DNA of 64,000 bases from Acanthornis magna (Eukaryota; Chordata; Aves; Passeriformes; Acanthizidae), in assembly GCA_036785705.1 (NCBI GenBank), contig JAWUZG010000032.1:10124001-10188000 (forward strand), given 5' to 3'. Positions 1-11,000 of this stretch are shown piece after piece. The notes beneath the pieces were generated by a model. That model was not told the DNA's origin. It did no database searches and worked only from the letters and a program-made list of their open reading frames with translations. Within the stretch, counting starts at the first letter, position 1, and each line of letters starts with the position of its first letter. The translations under genes were made by a program, and so were the position numbers.

Positions 1-3000
1 TTGGAACAGAAAAATTCCAAATTATTTGCAAAACAAACATTCCCCAAAATGTTGCTTTGGAATTATCACAATTTTGATTTTCATGCTTTCTCTGTAATAC
101 AGCTTTACCTCTTAAACTGAAGTGTTTGACTTCTTAAATACAATATATGTGTCACATCTTTTTCATCAGTGGTTGTTCTTTCAAGAATTTAGTATACTAT
201 AAAGTTCAAACAAAATGAATCAAAATTAAGAAGTTCTACACCACAGAAACAAAACATTTTTTCTCCACTTGAACAATGAAGTTGATACTGACAGATTCCT
301 GACAAATGCTTTCATTTTGATGAAACTACATTTGAAGTCATTTGAAGTCATTAACTCAGTATGCATATTGGTTTTATGACATCTGGTTGTTCTTGCCTCT
401 CATCTGACATCTTCTTTCACAGGTAATAATTATTTTTCTGTCTGTCTTTCCTTCTGTCTTCCAAAAATGTTTTACTCCTCTTACAAATATTCTCTTTATT
501 CCACATATTTCAAACACTCCTTTTTTTTCTCCTCATATTGTCTAGCTGATTAAAATAATGAAGTTAAGTTCAAAGCAACTGTTTCCAGGCTGTGCTTAGT
601 GTGAATTTTGCTGTTTCTTTTTGAATGTAAAAGGGCTTGTGTGCCCTAAAGTTTGTTCATCTCTTCTGATTATATCCATTGGATAATTAAAGATATTTTC
701 TCCTACAAACTTTGCCCCACTGCTTTTTAAGGCAAATTGTTCCATCAAGACTCTTGTGCTGGTTTTAGTACTAACACTGACTTTTAAAGTATCTTGCAAT
801 TTATGAATAGAGATGGATGAGATTACGATAAGGCTACAATAGATTGTACAACTGAACTTGCTGTAGCACATCCTCCACTATATGAACAGCTCTGGAAAAT
901 GGCACCATTCTCCCCTCTCTGTAATCTTCTTACCTGCTGCTTCTTTACAGCCTGTTTAGGGAATCAGATGTTTACTGCCAATTAGGCTTGATAAAACTGC
1001 AGGAGTTTCTTGTATTCTCTTGACATTAGTATTTCTGAGCTGCTGGCAGCTTTTGGAGGGCTTGTGGCTACATGTACAGCAAGAGACCTCAGTGTACTTT
1101 AACACTTTTTTTATTTGGCGATTTAGGTCATTTAGATCTTACCCTTTCTGCACTATCTACTGCAGTCATAGAGTAAAATATTCAAGATTTTATTGAAGAT
1201 TTTCTTTCAGAGCAAAAATAATATTAAGATACTTCAATTGACACAAAATAGATTTATTATTATATTGGACGTGTTTGCCAAAACCACTGGAGCAACAATA
1301 CAATTCTTATTCCAAAAAGATACGGTCCACAATTACAGAAAATGTTATTTCAATGCTTGAACTGAATAATTTTTAAACTTTTCCAACTTCCAGATTGCTG
1401 ACTAAAAGTATTTGGCTTCTGTTTCTTCTGTCTGAGTCCTAACACTTCTTAGACTTTCTGAAATATATAAAAAAGATACTATAAATGTAGGGTCTTTCCA
1501 TGCAATGGCCGTATGCAGAGTTCCCCTGAAATAAATGGGGTTGGATCTGCTTGCACTATCAGCTTTACACAATAGATTCAGAAGGGAAGCAAAAATCAGA
1601 TGATGATTTTCTTAGGATGGAGGGTAGTGTCAGTTACATCACTTTTCCACTTTCTTCTAGTTAAAGGGGAAAACGTGGAAACAGGTCTCAGTATTTTGGA
1701 AAATGATGTTGAACTTAAAACCTTGTTAATATTTCTGAGTTTAAAAAATCATCATTTAACAAACACATTTAGAAAGTAGTCTGACTGAAATAAAAATCAG
1801 CTCATAACAGATTCAAATTGGATAGGAGTTTGTGAACGCACTGGTGCACCTAAAAGGGTCTGATTTGGAGCTGCATGTACAGAAGCATCATGTCAAGGAG
1901 GAGGAAGGTGACAGTTCCTGTTTATGCATTTTTGGCAAGCTGCACCTGAAGGATGGGATGATTTTCTGGAAACTGTCACGCCAGAAATACACAGCTAAAC
2001 AGGAGAGAACTGAGAAGAGCAAAGGGAATAATTAGAGACCTATGGGGGTGGGACAGGGTTTCTAGTCTATTTTCTTAAGGAGACCAAGCTATGCAATTGC
2101 ACTGCTTTTCTGTCAGTACTCCAGCAATAACATTTGAGACTCTTGACCAATTTGAAAGAAGCCTGAGAAAAAAAGAGAGGTTTAAAAACACTGAGCTCCT
2201 GGGGGTTTTACAAAAATAAGCAACCAGATAGAGGAGACTTGGATTTGTGTGCCCAATAAAGAACAGGTGGAACTGTGAACTCAGCTGCATAATTTGACAC
2301 AAGAGAATCCAAAGCTGTCATCCAAAAGCAGGCTCCATAAGGTTTGCTGTCAATGGAACTGCTTGTTTGCTGTTTAGAGGGAGGGGTGTTTTCTGCTTGT
2401 TCTCTTGTTTTCTTTTTTTTTTTTTTTAATAAAATATATTTAAAAGAAGCCCAAGACTTCTGCCTGAGACACTTTTTAAAATGTTTGTTGCTGCAGGATA
2501 TAGGTACTCATAAAATTATGGATGCTACCAGATTTTGTCCAGAACAGCCCCTGAAATTCCTACCTGAAATGAAATCCCTTTGTGCCAGTGTTTTCTCTCT
2601 GCCTCAGAAAGGACTGTTTCCATTTCTTCTCGTACTAGAGTTAGCTCTGACCTTCTTTTCTCTCTTAAAATACTGTGGTACCACCAAACTTAAAGAAATG
2701 AAAAGTCATGAGTCAGATGCCAAAAAAACCCCTGCTCTTGAAAATGATACGTTGATAAAATACATTTTCTTTTGGATTTGGTCTGTCCTTTAAATTTTTT
2801 TAATCCTTCAACTTCTTGAAAGAGAGGGAAGTCACAGTGTCATACTTTTATTAACTTATTGTGAGATATTACTCTGAGCCCTTGATGCTACAGGATATTT
2901 CATCCTTCATGGTTGTCCCTCAAACAGCAAACCCACTGAGACTGAAAACTCCTCCACCACTTTCACTATCCCCAGTCATCCAACAATTTGAGAAAGAGCA

Positions 3001-3864
3001 CCACTCTTCTAGGCAAGGAACCTACAGGAAAACTGTCTGAATCATTTGTTTCTTCTTTCAGATTGCCTCATGCAAGAGAACAAAGAGTCATGACTGGTCA
3101 CAGCTAGTGAAAAGCGAGTACTGGTGGAATTGAGAAGTTTAGAATGTGGCATTTGCTCAATCCAAAAGAAAGATATGGGGGAGAAGGAAGGTTCCTAAGA
3201 TTGAGAGGAGGGTTAGAATCATAAAGAAATATGCATTTGTCATGCATAGGGCATGTTATAGCATCATGTTATGATGCCCTATGCATAACAACAAGTGAAT
3301 AATTGTTATGAAATGAGAAGAAAAGGTCAGGGATTCTATTATAATGATTGGCTTTTCAAGTTTAAGAAAGTAATTTACCTCATATGTTACAATAGCTAAT
3401 ATTCCATTATATTAGCTTAATATTCCATTTCTAGATTTCGCAGCATTTTTCTCTAGATAGGACTGCAGAGAAATTGATTAAATAGGATGCCTGTCAGTGA
3501 CAAGACTTCAGATGTTACTAAGCAGGGGTAATTCTTACTAACCAGGCAATGAAATTCTCTTCAAGGCTCTCATGTATCATTCCAGCTTTGGGATATAATA
3601 TATGGAACTAGACTGGGCTTCCCACACACTGTTGATTGGATGACAGTGTCATATGTTTCATCATTACAGAACAAATGTGGACAAATCAGAAAATGACCAC
3701 TAAAGGTTGGAAATACTGCCAATAAGAGCTCAGTCTCTTCATGTAGCCCTGTCAAAAAATTAGATTACTTTGATGGTTTTTTTTTTTATTTCTCTCTAGT
3801 AAATTCTACTGCTTTTGTACAAAAATAATACAAAATCATTTGCTATGTCTAGGACTTTGTAGAC
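1..3864. other. Upstream intergenic AT-rich sequence, no gene seen
   Basis: No coding region, RNA gene or recognisable repeat family was found. Visible structure is limited to a T15 tract at 2413-2427, a short direct repeat near 328-350, and a perfect 13-bp hairpin at 3242-3286. The longest open frame (2344-2793, 149 codons) runs through the T-tract as a polyphenylalanine stretch and has no domain, so I treat it as chance. Confidence 0.7.
3242..3286. repeat. Perfect inverted repeat (13-bp arms, 19-base loop)
   Basis: The arm ATGCATAGGGCAT at 3242-3254 is the exact reverse complement of 3274-3286. The loop contains a repeated CATGTTATG-like word. There is no stem mismatch, although the surroundings are old-looking non-coding DNA. 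It could be a fold-back slippage product or the remains of a small hairpin element; nothing shows a function. Confidence 0.75.
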
Positions 3865-4442
3865 ATTAGGAAAAACATTGCCAAAAGCCTGAGAGAGGTG
3901 AACCTTTCCATCTGCTCAGCTCTATTAAAGCCACATCTGGAGTGACAATTCTAGTTCATGACTCCCCGGTACAAGAAAGACATGGACATAGAGCAGCTGG
4001 TCAAGTGAAGGGCAATGAAGATAGTTTAGGAATTGGAGCATGTCATATGAGGAAAGGCTGAGAGATGGAACTAGTTAGCTTAGAGAACAGAAGGCTCAGA
4101 GGGATCTAATAGATGTGAATAGATATCTGATGGGAGGGTGTAAGCATGACTGAATCAGGCTCTTTTCAGCAGTGCCCAGTGATAGAGTAAGCAGCAATAG
4201 GCAGAAACTGAAATACAGGGGGTCTTGTCTGAACACGAAAAAAGACTTTTTTACTGTGCAGGTGACTGAGCACTGGCACAAGTTGCCCAGAGAGGCTGTG
4301 GACTCCCCATCCTTGGAGAGGCTCAAAGCCATCTGGATGCAGTCCTTAGCAACCTGCTCTAGCTGACCCTGCTTGACCAGGTTGGCTGGACCAGATGTCC
4401 TCCAGTGGTGCCTTCCAACCTGAATGTTTCTGCAATTATGTG
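3865..4442 (+). mobile_element. CR1 LINE, 3' fragment
   Basis: The segment carries the standard 3' end of avian CR1: the stretch encoding the RT C-terminal region (ctc-agctct...catctggagt, then aaagacatggacatagagcagctgg), the region encoding ATLEEVMxLPREAVDSPSLE-like residues near 4260-4330, and the ending CCTTCCAACCTGAATG followed by a degenerate tail. It is heavily mutated and 5' truncated, so it is an old dead copy upstream of RIMS1. Boundaries are good to about 20 bases. Confidence 0.9.
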
Positions 4443-6229
4443 CTTTTCAGCAACACAGTTTTAGTCACAATGTTGTCTTGGTGCAAGTCCACACTCCAAC
4501 TTTCATAACTTTTCTAACCCATATTCTGCAAGAGTTTTCAGCTTTCTCTTCTAAGTTATAAGAAACTATATACAAAAGCCTATACTCTTTGCATTCATTT
4601 TGTATTTTCCACAGAGTAGCAAGAATTCATGTGCTTGACCCAGCATAAAGCAATTAACACAAATACAGAACAGATATAAATGACTATGTCAGTAATTAAT
4701 AGGCAGAAAGGTGAGTAGGATAACTTAACCTCATGCAATATTTTCTTCATAAAATTATCTTGGAGTGACTTGGATCTTATGCTCTTAGGCCTTTTATATT
4801 TTGCTTAGCTTGTGCTTAAAGCTGCGATTCTTGAACATTAAAGGCATTGCCCTAGTGAATTAATCCTTGCAGTTACTTGAGCTACATCTTTTACTTGGCA
4901 TATGCAGGTCCACCCAAATTATCTGAAGGATTGAGTAAGGACTACCTATGGATAGCACTAACAACATAATCGTGATGTCTAGTATTACCATTCTAGTCAT
5001 ATCATGTTTTAGTTGTTTCTGATACTAAACATATGGTGGTACCTCACCTTCTTCTCATCATCTTATGTATTTCAGTCTTGCTTCCTTTAGTTTTGAAGTG
5101 GCTGCCTGTTGTTAATGAATGGATAAACTCTTCAGCACCAGCCTGTTACATGAAGGCTATCTTTCCTGCCGGTCACAGATGGTGAGAAGTGATTTTATTG
5201 ATTTGTTAATACTTAGCTAGAAGGATTACATCTAGCAGTAATAATGTGGCCAGGCCCTGGGACAAATCACCACACGAGTTAGTGGAGGGTCTGTGTCTTT
5301 AACTGAGTGTGACATTATTATATTTACCAGCCTTTCATAGTGCTTTGCTTATTAACACCACTGTAATCTCTTCTGAGCCATCTGTCAGTCATTCAAGTTT
5401 CCGTTTCCTTCATGTGCTGGAAAAGTTGGGAGACTTCAGTTTCTGAACTGAATTTGGACACTATCCTACAAAAAGTTCTGGTGGTAACCAGAATGCTTAT
5501 TATGTTTTTTCTTTATAATTTGTGTCATCAGATTGTGTCCTGCAGAAGATCTCTTGGGGAGACACAAGCAGATGGCCATAGTAATTCCTCTCAAATTCAA
5601 AGGGTCATAAAGGTTCATGGCTCTCAGAATTTTTGTGAGAGGTGTTAGCATGGCTGGCAGAAATCTGGTCCCTCTCCCCATTCCAAACTTGGCAAGTTTG
5701 GCAGAAAGAAGCATTGAACACTGCCAGCATAGATTTTTTTCCGTTTGGTTCGTGCTCATCAGATGATCTCTCTAGAAACCAGAGCTGTTTCCATGCTGTG
5801 ACCTCAGCAGAAGCACGACTGAGAGGTCTTAAAGTGTCACCATGTGTTAGTGGTAGCACACATTTTACTTGAAAGTGCAGTTTTCTCTGTATTTTAGCTT
5901 TGCATTTCTAAGTAGGCTTAGATTTCATTCACTGATAGGCACATGTGAGAGCAGAGGACCCTTCAGAGCTATAGGCATGAGCTTCTGGCCAGTGGATTAC
6001 ATGCAGATGATCTTCTGCAGAGAAGCGCTGTTGCATTCATTACCAGCTCCCCAAAATGAAGTTACTCAGAGCTGGAAGACCAGAAATTGGCAGGGAAGCG
6101 ATCTCTGTCTGGACACGACGTTTTGTTTCACTGTGCACTAACCCTTCAGCCGAGCAGTCGGCACTGTGACATGTTTCGTGGCCGGTTTTAGTCGATCACA
6201 CTAGTTAAAAAATGGATCTGATAGATAAG
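4443..6229. other. RIMS1-proximal upstream sequence, no gene seen
   Basis: This is moderately AT-rich single-copy-looking DNA between a CR1 fragment and the CpG island. The overlapping short open frames at 5412-5872 on both strands show no domain. A TTCAGCACC word at about 5132 resembles the left half of a REST/NRSF site but lacks the right half. Distal promoter elements may be here but none can be named from sequence alone. Confidence 0.6.
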
Positions 6230-6940
6230 AGCACTCGTCACCCGCGTGGGAGCTGCATGGGGGCCATGGCATGGGTGCCACTAACGGGGTTTAAGAAGCG
6301 TATTAAGGAAGTCCTGAACCGTGGGACCCTCAAGAAGGGACGGTCGAACGGTGACAGCGCTGGCTCAAGGCAAGGGGGCTGCAGCTGGGGCGAGCACGGC
6401 TCACGCCCGAGGGAGTGGCGGCAGCAGCAGGAGCCCAAAGCTCCCCGGAGCCCCAGGCAGCCCCGCAGGAAGCCCGCATCCTCCCGCGGGTGGCCCTGCC
6501 TCGGGCGAGCCGGCAGCCCTGGCCGCAACCCGGACGAGCACCTGCGGTGCGGAAACCCGGAGGTGGACGTGAGGAGGGCGGCGGTGCCGGGGCCAGCGCC
6601 GCGGCCGTGTGGCCGCCGGACGAGCCCGGGGGTCGGCGGACAGAGGGAGGCGCGGCCGGCCCGGGTGCCCGGCGCGGGCAGGGGCAGGGGCAGAGGCAGC
6701 GGCGCGGCGCCTCCGACTCCGCCTCACCGGCACCGAGCTCCCCTCCCTCGCTCGCTCCCTCCCTCCTCCAGCGCCAGGCTCGCAGCGGCGGAGCATCTCG
6801 GCGGCGGCGGCAGCAGCACCCGCCCTTCCCGGCCGGCCGGCGGCGCGCACCGCCCCCCCGCTCCCGCACGCAGCCCGCCGGCGGCGATCCGGAGCCCTCC
6901 GCGCCACCGCACCCCGCCCCGCACGCCCACCGCCGGGAGG

Positions 6941-6973
6941 ATGGGCTGCGGGCGGCGGAGCGGCAGCCCCTGA
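6941..6973 (+). promoter_or_regulatory. Short upstream ORF in the RIMS1 leader (10 codons)
   Basis: An ATG in a strong initiation context (A at -3, G at +4) opens a ten-codon frame, MGCGRRSGSP, closed by TGA 219 bases before the RIMS1 start codon. If transcription begins upstream of 6941 this would be a translated uORF that reduces or conditions initiation at 7193. The peptide has no recognisable motif, so any effect would come from the act of translation. Whether this segment is in the mature mRNA is not shown by the sequence. Confidence 0.4.
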
Positions 6974-7031
6974 GCTCCCCGAAGCCGCGGAAACAAAGGG
7001 AGCGAGCAGCGGCAGCACCGGGCCGGGGTGG

Positions 7032-7121
7032 ATGCAAGCAACCATGAAAGGCTGGGTCTCCGCCTCCTCCGCTGCTGCCAGAGAGCTGCCGGCTGCCGCT
7101 GCTCGGAGGACTACCCTGTGA
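7032..7121 (+). promoter_or_regulatory. Upstream ORF in the RIMS1 leader (29 codons)
   Basis: The frame starts at ATG 7032, has a second in-frame ATG at 7044 with A at -3, and ends at TGA 7119-7121, leaving 71 bases to the RIMS1 ATG. It is out of frame with the main coding sequence. The encoded peptide is Ala/Arg-rich in its second half and resembles no family I know. Its closeness to the main start makes it very likely to be part of the 5'UTR. A spacing of 71 bases allows some reinitiation, so partial repression is the plausible effect. The existence of the frame is certain; its use is inferred. Confidence 0.5.
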
Positions 7122-7192
7122 AGGGGGCGGAGGAGAGGCTGGCTGGGTTCGCCGTGCAAGGGTAGAAGGTGTAAGGGAGAGGCGGAAAGAAA

Positions 7193-7356
7193 ATGTCTTC
7201 TTCGGTGGGGCCCCGCGGCCCTCGCCCGCCCACGGTGCCCCCCCCGATGCAGGAGCTGCCCGACCTGAGCCACCTGACAGAGGAGGAGAGGAACATCATC
7301 ATGGCAGTGATGGACCGGCAGAAAGAGGAGGAAGAAAAAGAAGAGGCCATGCTCAA
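7193..7356 (+). CDS. RIMS1: RIMS1 (RIM1-alpha) first coding exon, 54 codons plus two bases
   Basis: This exon encodes the N-terminus of RIM1-alpha, the presynaptic active-zone scaffold that binds Rab3 and Munc13 and organises vesicle priming and calcium channels. The peptide starts MSSSVGPRGPRPPTVPPP and continues with QELPDLSHLTEEERNIIMA, then an acidic/basic helix rich in E and K ending in AML. From memory this matches mammalian RIM1 almost residue for residue (S4 where mammals have A); RIM2 differs clearly after the first ten residues. A proline-rich leader (residues 7-18) is followed by the start of the Rab3-binding helix (about 20 onward). The start is fixed by an in-frame TAA at 7172-7174 with no other ATG between, and A at -3. 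The exon ends in the second base of a Lys codon at a GTAAGC donor (7357), so intron 1 is phase 2. The zinc finger, PDZ and C2 domains lie in exons beyond this window. Confidence 0.97.
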
Positions 7357-7362
7357 GTAAGC
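7357..7362 (+). other. RIMS1: Splice donor of RIMS1 intron 1
   Basis: The exon runs AA then GTAAGC, a near-consensus U2-type 5' splice site. Splicing here leaves two bases of the Lys codon (phase 2). The next exon should supply the third base and continue into the coiled Rab-binding helix. Reading through instead gives an immediate TAA at 7358-7360, so retention of the intron would terminate the protein after 55 residues. Confidence 0.93.
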
Positions 7363-8060
7363 AGACGCCAGTCATTCATTCATTCGGGCACTCATTCATG
7401 CACCGATCGCCGGCTGGCGGAGCGGGCGCTGCCACAGCGGGAGCCGGCCGGTGCCCGGAGCCGGCCGGTGCCTTCGCCCTGCTTGGCGGGGCTGGCGCCG
7501 CGGAGCCCCGGTCCCGCTCCGCTCCCGGCCCGTAACTTCCTCCTCCCCCACCCCGGGCAGCTCCTCCCGAGGCAGCACCGCACGGCGGGACGGAGCGGGA
7601 CGGCGGCCCTCCCCGCCCCGAGGGAGCCGTCGGAAACCCCGCCGTGGGGGTGAGGGGCGAGGTGGGATTCCTTTGGGGTCCCCAAAACCCCGCCTCTGCC
7701 AGGAGGGGCCGCTGGGTGGGGTTTCCCTCGGTTCGGGAGCCTCCGCGGCTGCCGTGCTGCCCCCGCCTGGCTCGGCCCCCGCTGCCGCCCGCCGCGGGGC
7801 TGGGGCGGCTGCCCCCGCCCGGCACACCCCCGGACCCCCGCTCCGCCCGCCCGTGCCGGCCCGGCCCGCCCGCCGCCAGCTCCGGGGCGGGCAGCCACGG
7901 GCAGCGGCGCGCTGTGGGGCAGCAGGGCGTTCGTAATTAGGAAATAGATGGAATTAGTCGCACTGCTCATTCCAGCGGGCGGGCGTGGTGGCGGGACGGC
8001 GGGGGAGTGGGTTTATCCCGCTGCCGGCGACACGGGGAAGGGTGCGGGGAACGCGGGGTG

Positions 8061-11000
8061 TGGGTAGGTGCCATGTTTGGAAACCAGATCCCCACAGCCT
8101 CTTTTGAACCTTTTCCCTCACCCCCTCGTCCCTGCCAAGCAGCGCATGTGACCACATTTTCTAGCCTCCTCCGTCAGTCGGAGGCTTCAAACGTAACGTT
8201 GCTGAATCGCCTACTGCGAGTGATGAGAATAAACAGATTGGAGTCGTGGCCTGTGGGGGAGAATCACGGTTTCTCCTCTCCTGACAGCCCGTCAGGCCTG
8301 TTCGCTCTGGGCGGGAGGTGGTGGGAGAGGTGACTGGAGCAGTGCAAGCCTCTGACGCCACGCAGACCCTCCGTGCCACAGGAGGTGTATCCTTACCTCA
8401 CTGTCGCCTGCTTGCGTGCACCTGTGCTCGGAAGGGATGCGCTGAAGGTGTGACGTGATCTGGGTGTTTCTTTTGGCTGCATCGGAAATACCCACTTGAG
8501 CGATGCAGGTGCCAGCTCTTCCCCACGGCTTTCTCTGACCGATGGAGACCAAACCCCCGCAGGCTCCCGACTTCGGCCCCGTGCACTGTGCGTGGTGAAG
8601 CTAGGACAGCGTTTTAGTACATTGTCACCCCTGTCCCTTCCTATTCGTGCTTGACTCTGAATATTTATAGGGGTTACTAGAGATCCTTGCAATGGTGGGT
8701 ACTGAGGCCCAGCTGCCAGTGCTGTGCTGGCGAGGAGCTGTCCGGGACTGTGGTGCTTGGATCTCAGTTCAAGACGAAGAGTTCAGTTTGCTGTTGCAGT
8801 TCATTGTGCTTGGGGTGTGGCTACCCTTGGAGGTGGGGTGATTGGAATGAAAAATGTTCTGTGAAAATGCATTGTGTTAGTCACTGTGGGGAAATGTGAG
8901 TGAAGGATCCCTCCTCAGTTTCTATTCATCAGAGGAAAATTAAATAAAGGAGTAACTCAAAGGCTCTAAACTGTATGTATCCTTCTGTTCCTTGTCCTCC
9001 AGCACAGCTTCTTCTCTACAAGTATTTAGCTTTTGTTCTGTGAATTAGATTACTGGTTCTGTGATGACGTTGTAGAGGAATACTATAAATCTTGCAGTCA
9101 CTGTGAGAATGAACTTCTGTTGGTAGAGATGGTATTTTCATAGCCCTATTCTTGTTAACGTTGGGTAGAGAATAAATTTTCCTTTTTTTCCTCCCCTTTT
9201 TTTTTTCTTTTTCTTTTGCATTGGTGTTTCTGAATTCTGGACTAATCCTTCATTTTCTGTGAGATTATGGGAATCTTCAGCAGTTTTACTGCTGAACTTG
9301 GGACACTTTAAATATAATATTTAGAAGACAGCAAAAATGGTGCTTCGTGAATTCAACTGGAAATTACTTTGTATTATCTTCAAAGGTTTTTGATGCTTGA
9401 ATTTAAAAGTTTATTTCCATACAAAAGTTCTTTCAAATAATGAGAATAACAGTCTAAGCTCTCAGTTGGCCTGAGAGATTGTGATTTTAAATAGATTTCT
9501 GTCTTTATTTAAAGAGCCAGAAATTAAGGGAAAATACATTGGAAAACTTACAAACCTGTATACTCACTGTAGCTGTATTGTTAGTTTGTAAAAATCAGGT
9601 CACAGCAAATAGTTTTCTTACGGGTTATGATTCGACTCTCAGAGAGAGCCAGTAGATTTTCTGAGATGATTTGCCTTTTCTGTATGCTGAGCACTTACTT
9701 TCTTTTTGGGATAAGAGTTTGACACATCTTTCCATGGAGTAACTCTTTTAAGACTGGAATTTCAACAAGAATTTACTTCCATAATTTTATAAAGCTTAGT
9801 TACAAATATACAGTGGTGCTACCAGATGACACAGCTATATTATAAAAGTCACATAGCGTCACTGTCCCTTCCTATTATCTTTGTTAAAAGATTTCCTGAT
9901 TATCCAAATGTCTCAACAAAACTGCCACCACTTTTCATTAAAACCACCTGGTGGAGAAATGTTTCCATCTGTAACACCCACATGCAAATCTGTAATTTTC
10001 CCTGAAAATGAAGCTGAGAATCAGTGCTGCAAACTAGGCTACCTTCAATCCTGGGCTGATCAGAGGCTGGATATGTGCTGTCTCATGAATCATAAGGGCT
10101 AAAAAGGGTGCAGCATTTCTCTCCTGTTCTGGATGTCCTGATAGCAATGAAAGTTTCTAAAACAGTACTTGTAATTTTCCTATCTAGTACTCCTCATAGC
10201 AGAAAACCATAGGAAGAAATATTGGTTAAATCACTGTATTCCTCACATGGTGATCATAAAATTGTGGATCCGGGGGGAATTTGAAGTACTTCTGTGAGTA
10301 GACTGTATGGATTTCAGGAGAAGTGAAAGCAGTTGGGGTCATGGGTAAAGAGGCTGTGTCCTTCTCTGGGTCTGTACCTCTCTGTCTTCCTGATCCCTGT
10401 TCCTGACTCTGAGCTAAAAGCCTTCTTGTAAACTCTCTCTGCCAGTTCATGCTGACATCAGCACGTACTGCAGCGTGCCAGCCTGGGAACAGGGTGCTGT
10501 TACAGGGTGCAGGACTATGGACACTGAGCTGCTTTCACTGCTTGCACTGGCGAATTACAAATGCATCCTTTGGTTTGAGACCACCTGCTTGTTGCTTTCC
10601 AGGATCTTGCACTATCTGTAAGTTTGTTGGCCTGCTGAGTTTCCTTCAGCAGTGGGGGGCTAACAGAGCTTGTCACCCCCTTAGGAAAAAGACATACAAC
10701 TTACACTGGCCAGTGTGACTTTCTAGGTACACCTGGTCAGTCGCAAGGACCTCGTCTTCCTCACACCCTTCTGATACCAGATTTCACAGTGCCGTGGGTG
10801 GTGTTTGTGGAAGGGGAACACTTTGGTATTCTATGACCTGTTAAATACCTAGGAGTAATGTGTTTAGGAGTTTGGACTTTTGTGAGGGTTCATTCTTTTG
10901 CTTCTTTTATGAACAGGTGTACCTTGGCTTGAGGAACACTTTGCCAATTACTGATTGCCTTGAAATTGCCTTCACATCCAAAGGCAGGTTCTGCATTCCT

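Larger units (their letters stand above)
6230..8060. promoter_or_regulatory. RIMS1: CpG island covering the RIMS1 promoter, 5'UTR and exon 1
   Basis: Base composition changes sharply from AT-rich to strongly G+C-rich at about 6230 and falls back after about 8060, with dense CG dinucleotides between. The island straddles the RIMS1 start codon at 7193, the usual arrangement for a TATA-less neuronal CpG promoter. GC boxes (GGGCGG) are visible at 7125-7130 and near 7885. No convincing TATA box precedes the exon and I cannot place the transcription start; somewhere between about 6600 and 7030 is a guess from the island centre. The long open frames across the island on both strands are a by-product of low stop-codon frequency in GC-rich DNA. 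Confidence 0.85.

Noticed and set aside
2344..2793. 149-codon + strand open frame
   Set aside because: It reads through a T15 tract as polyphenylalanine, has no domain and no splice context.
5130..5150. TTCAGCACC word resembling a REST/NRSF left half-site (also near 50219)
   Set aside because: The right half (GGACAGCGCC-type) is absent at the required spacing, so no full site can be claimed. A right-half-like word at about 6352 lacks a left half.
6212..7970. Many long overlapping open frames on both strands (up to 324 codons)
   Set aside because: They lie in the CpG island, are Pro/Ala/Gly/Arg-rich in every frame and simply reflect scarce stop codons. Only the RIMS1 frame at 7193 has a recognisable protein and a fitting donor site.
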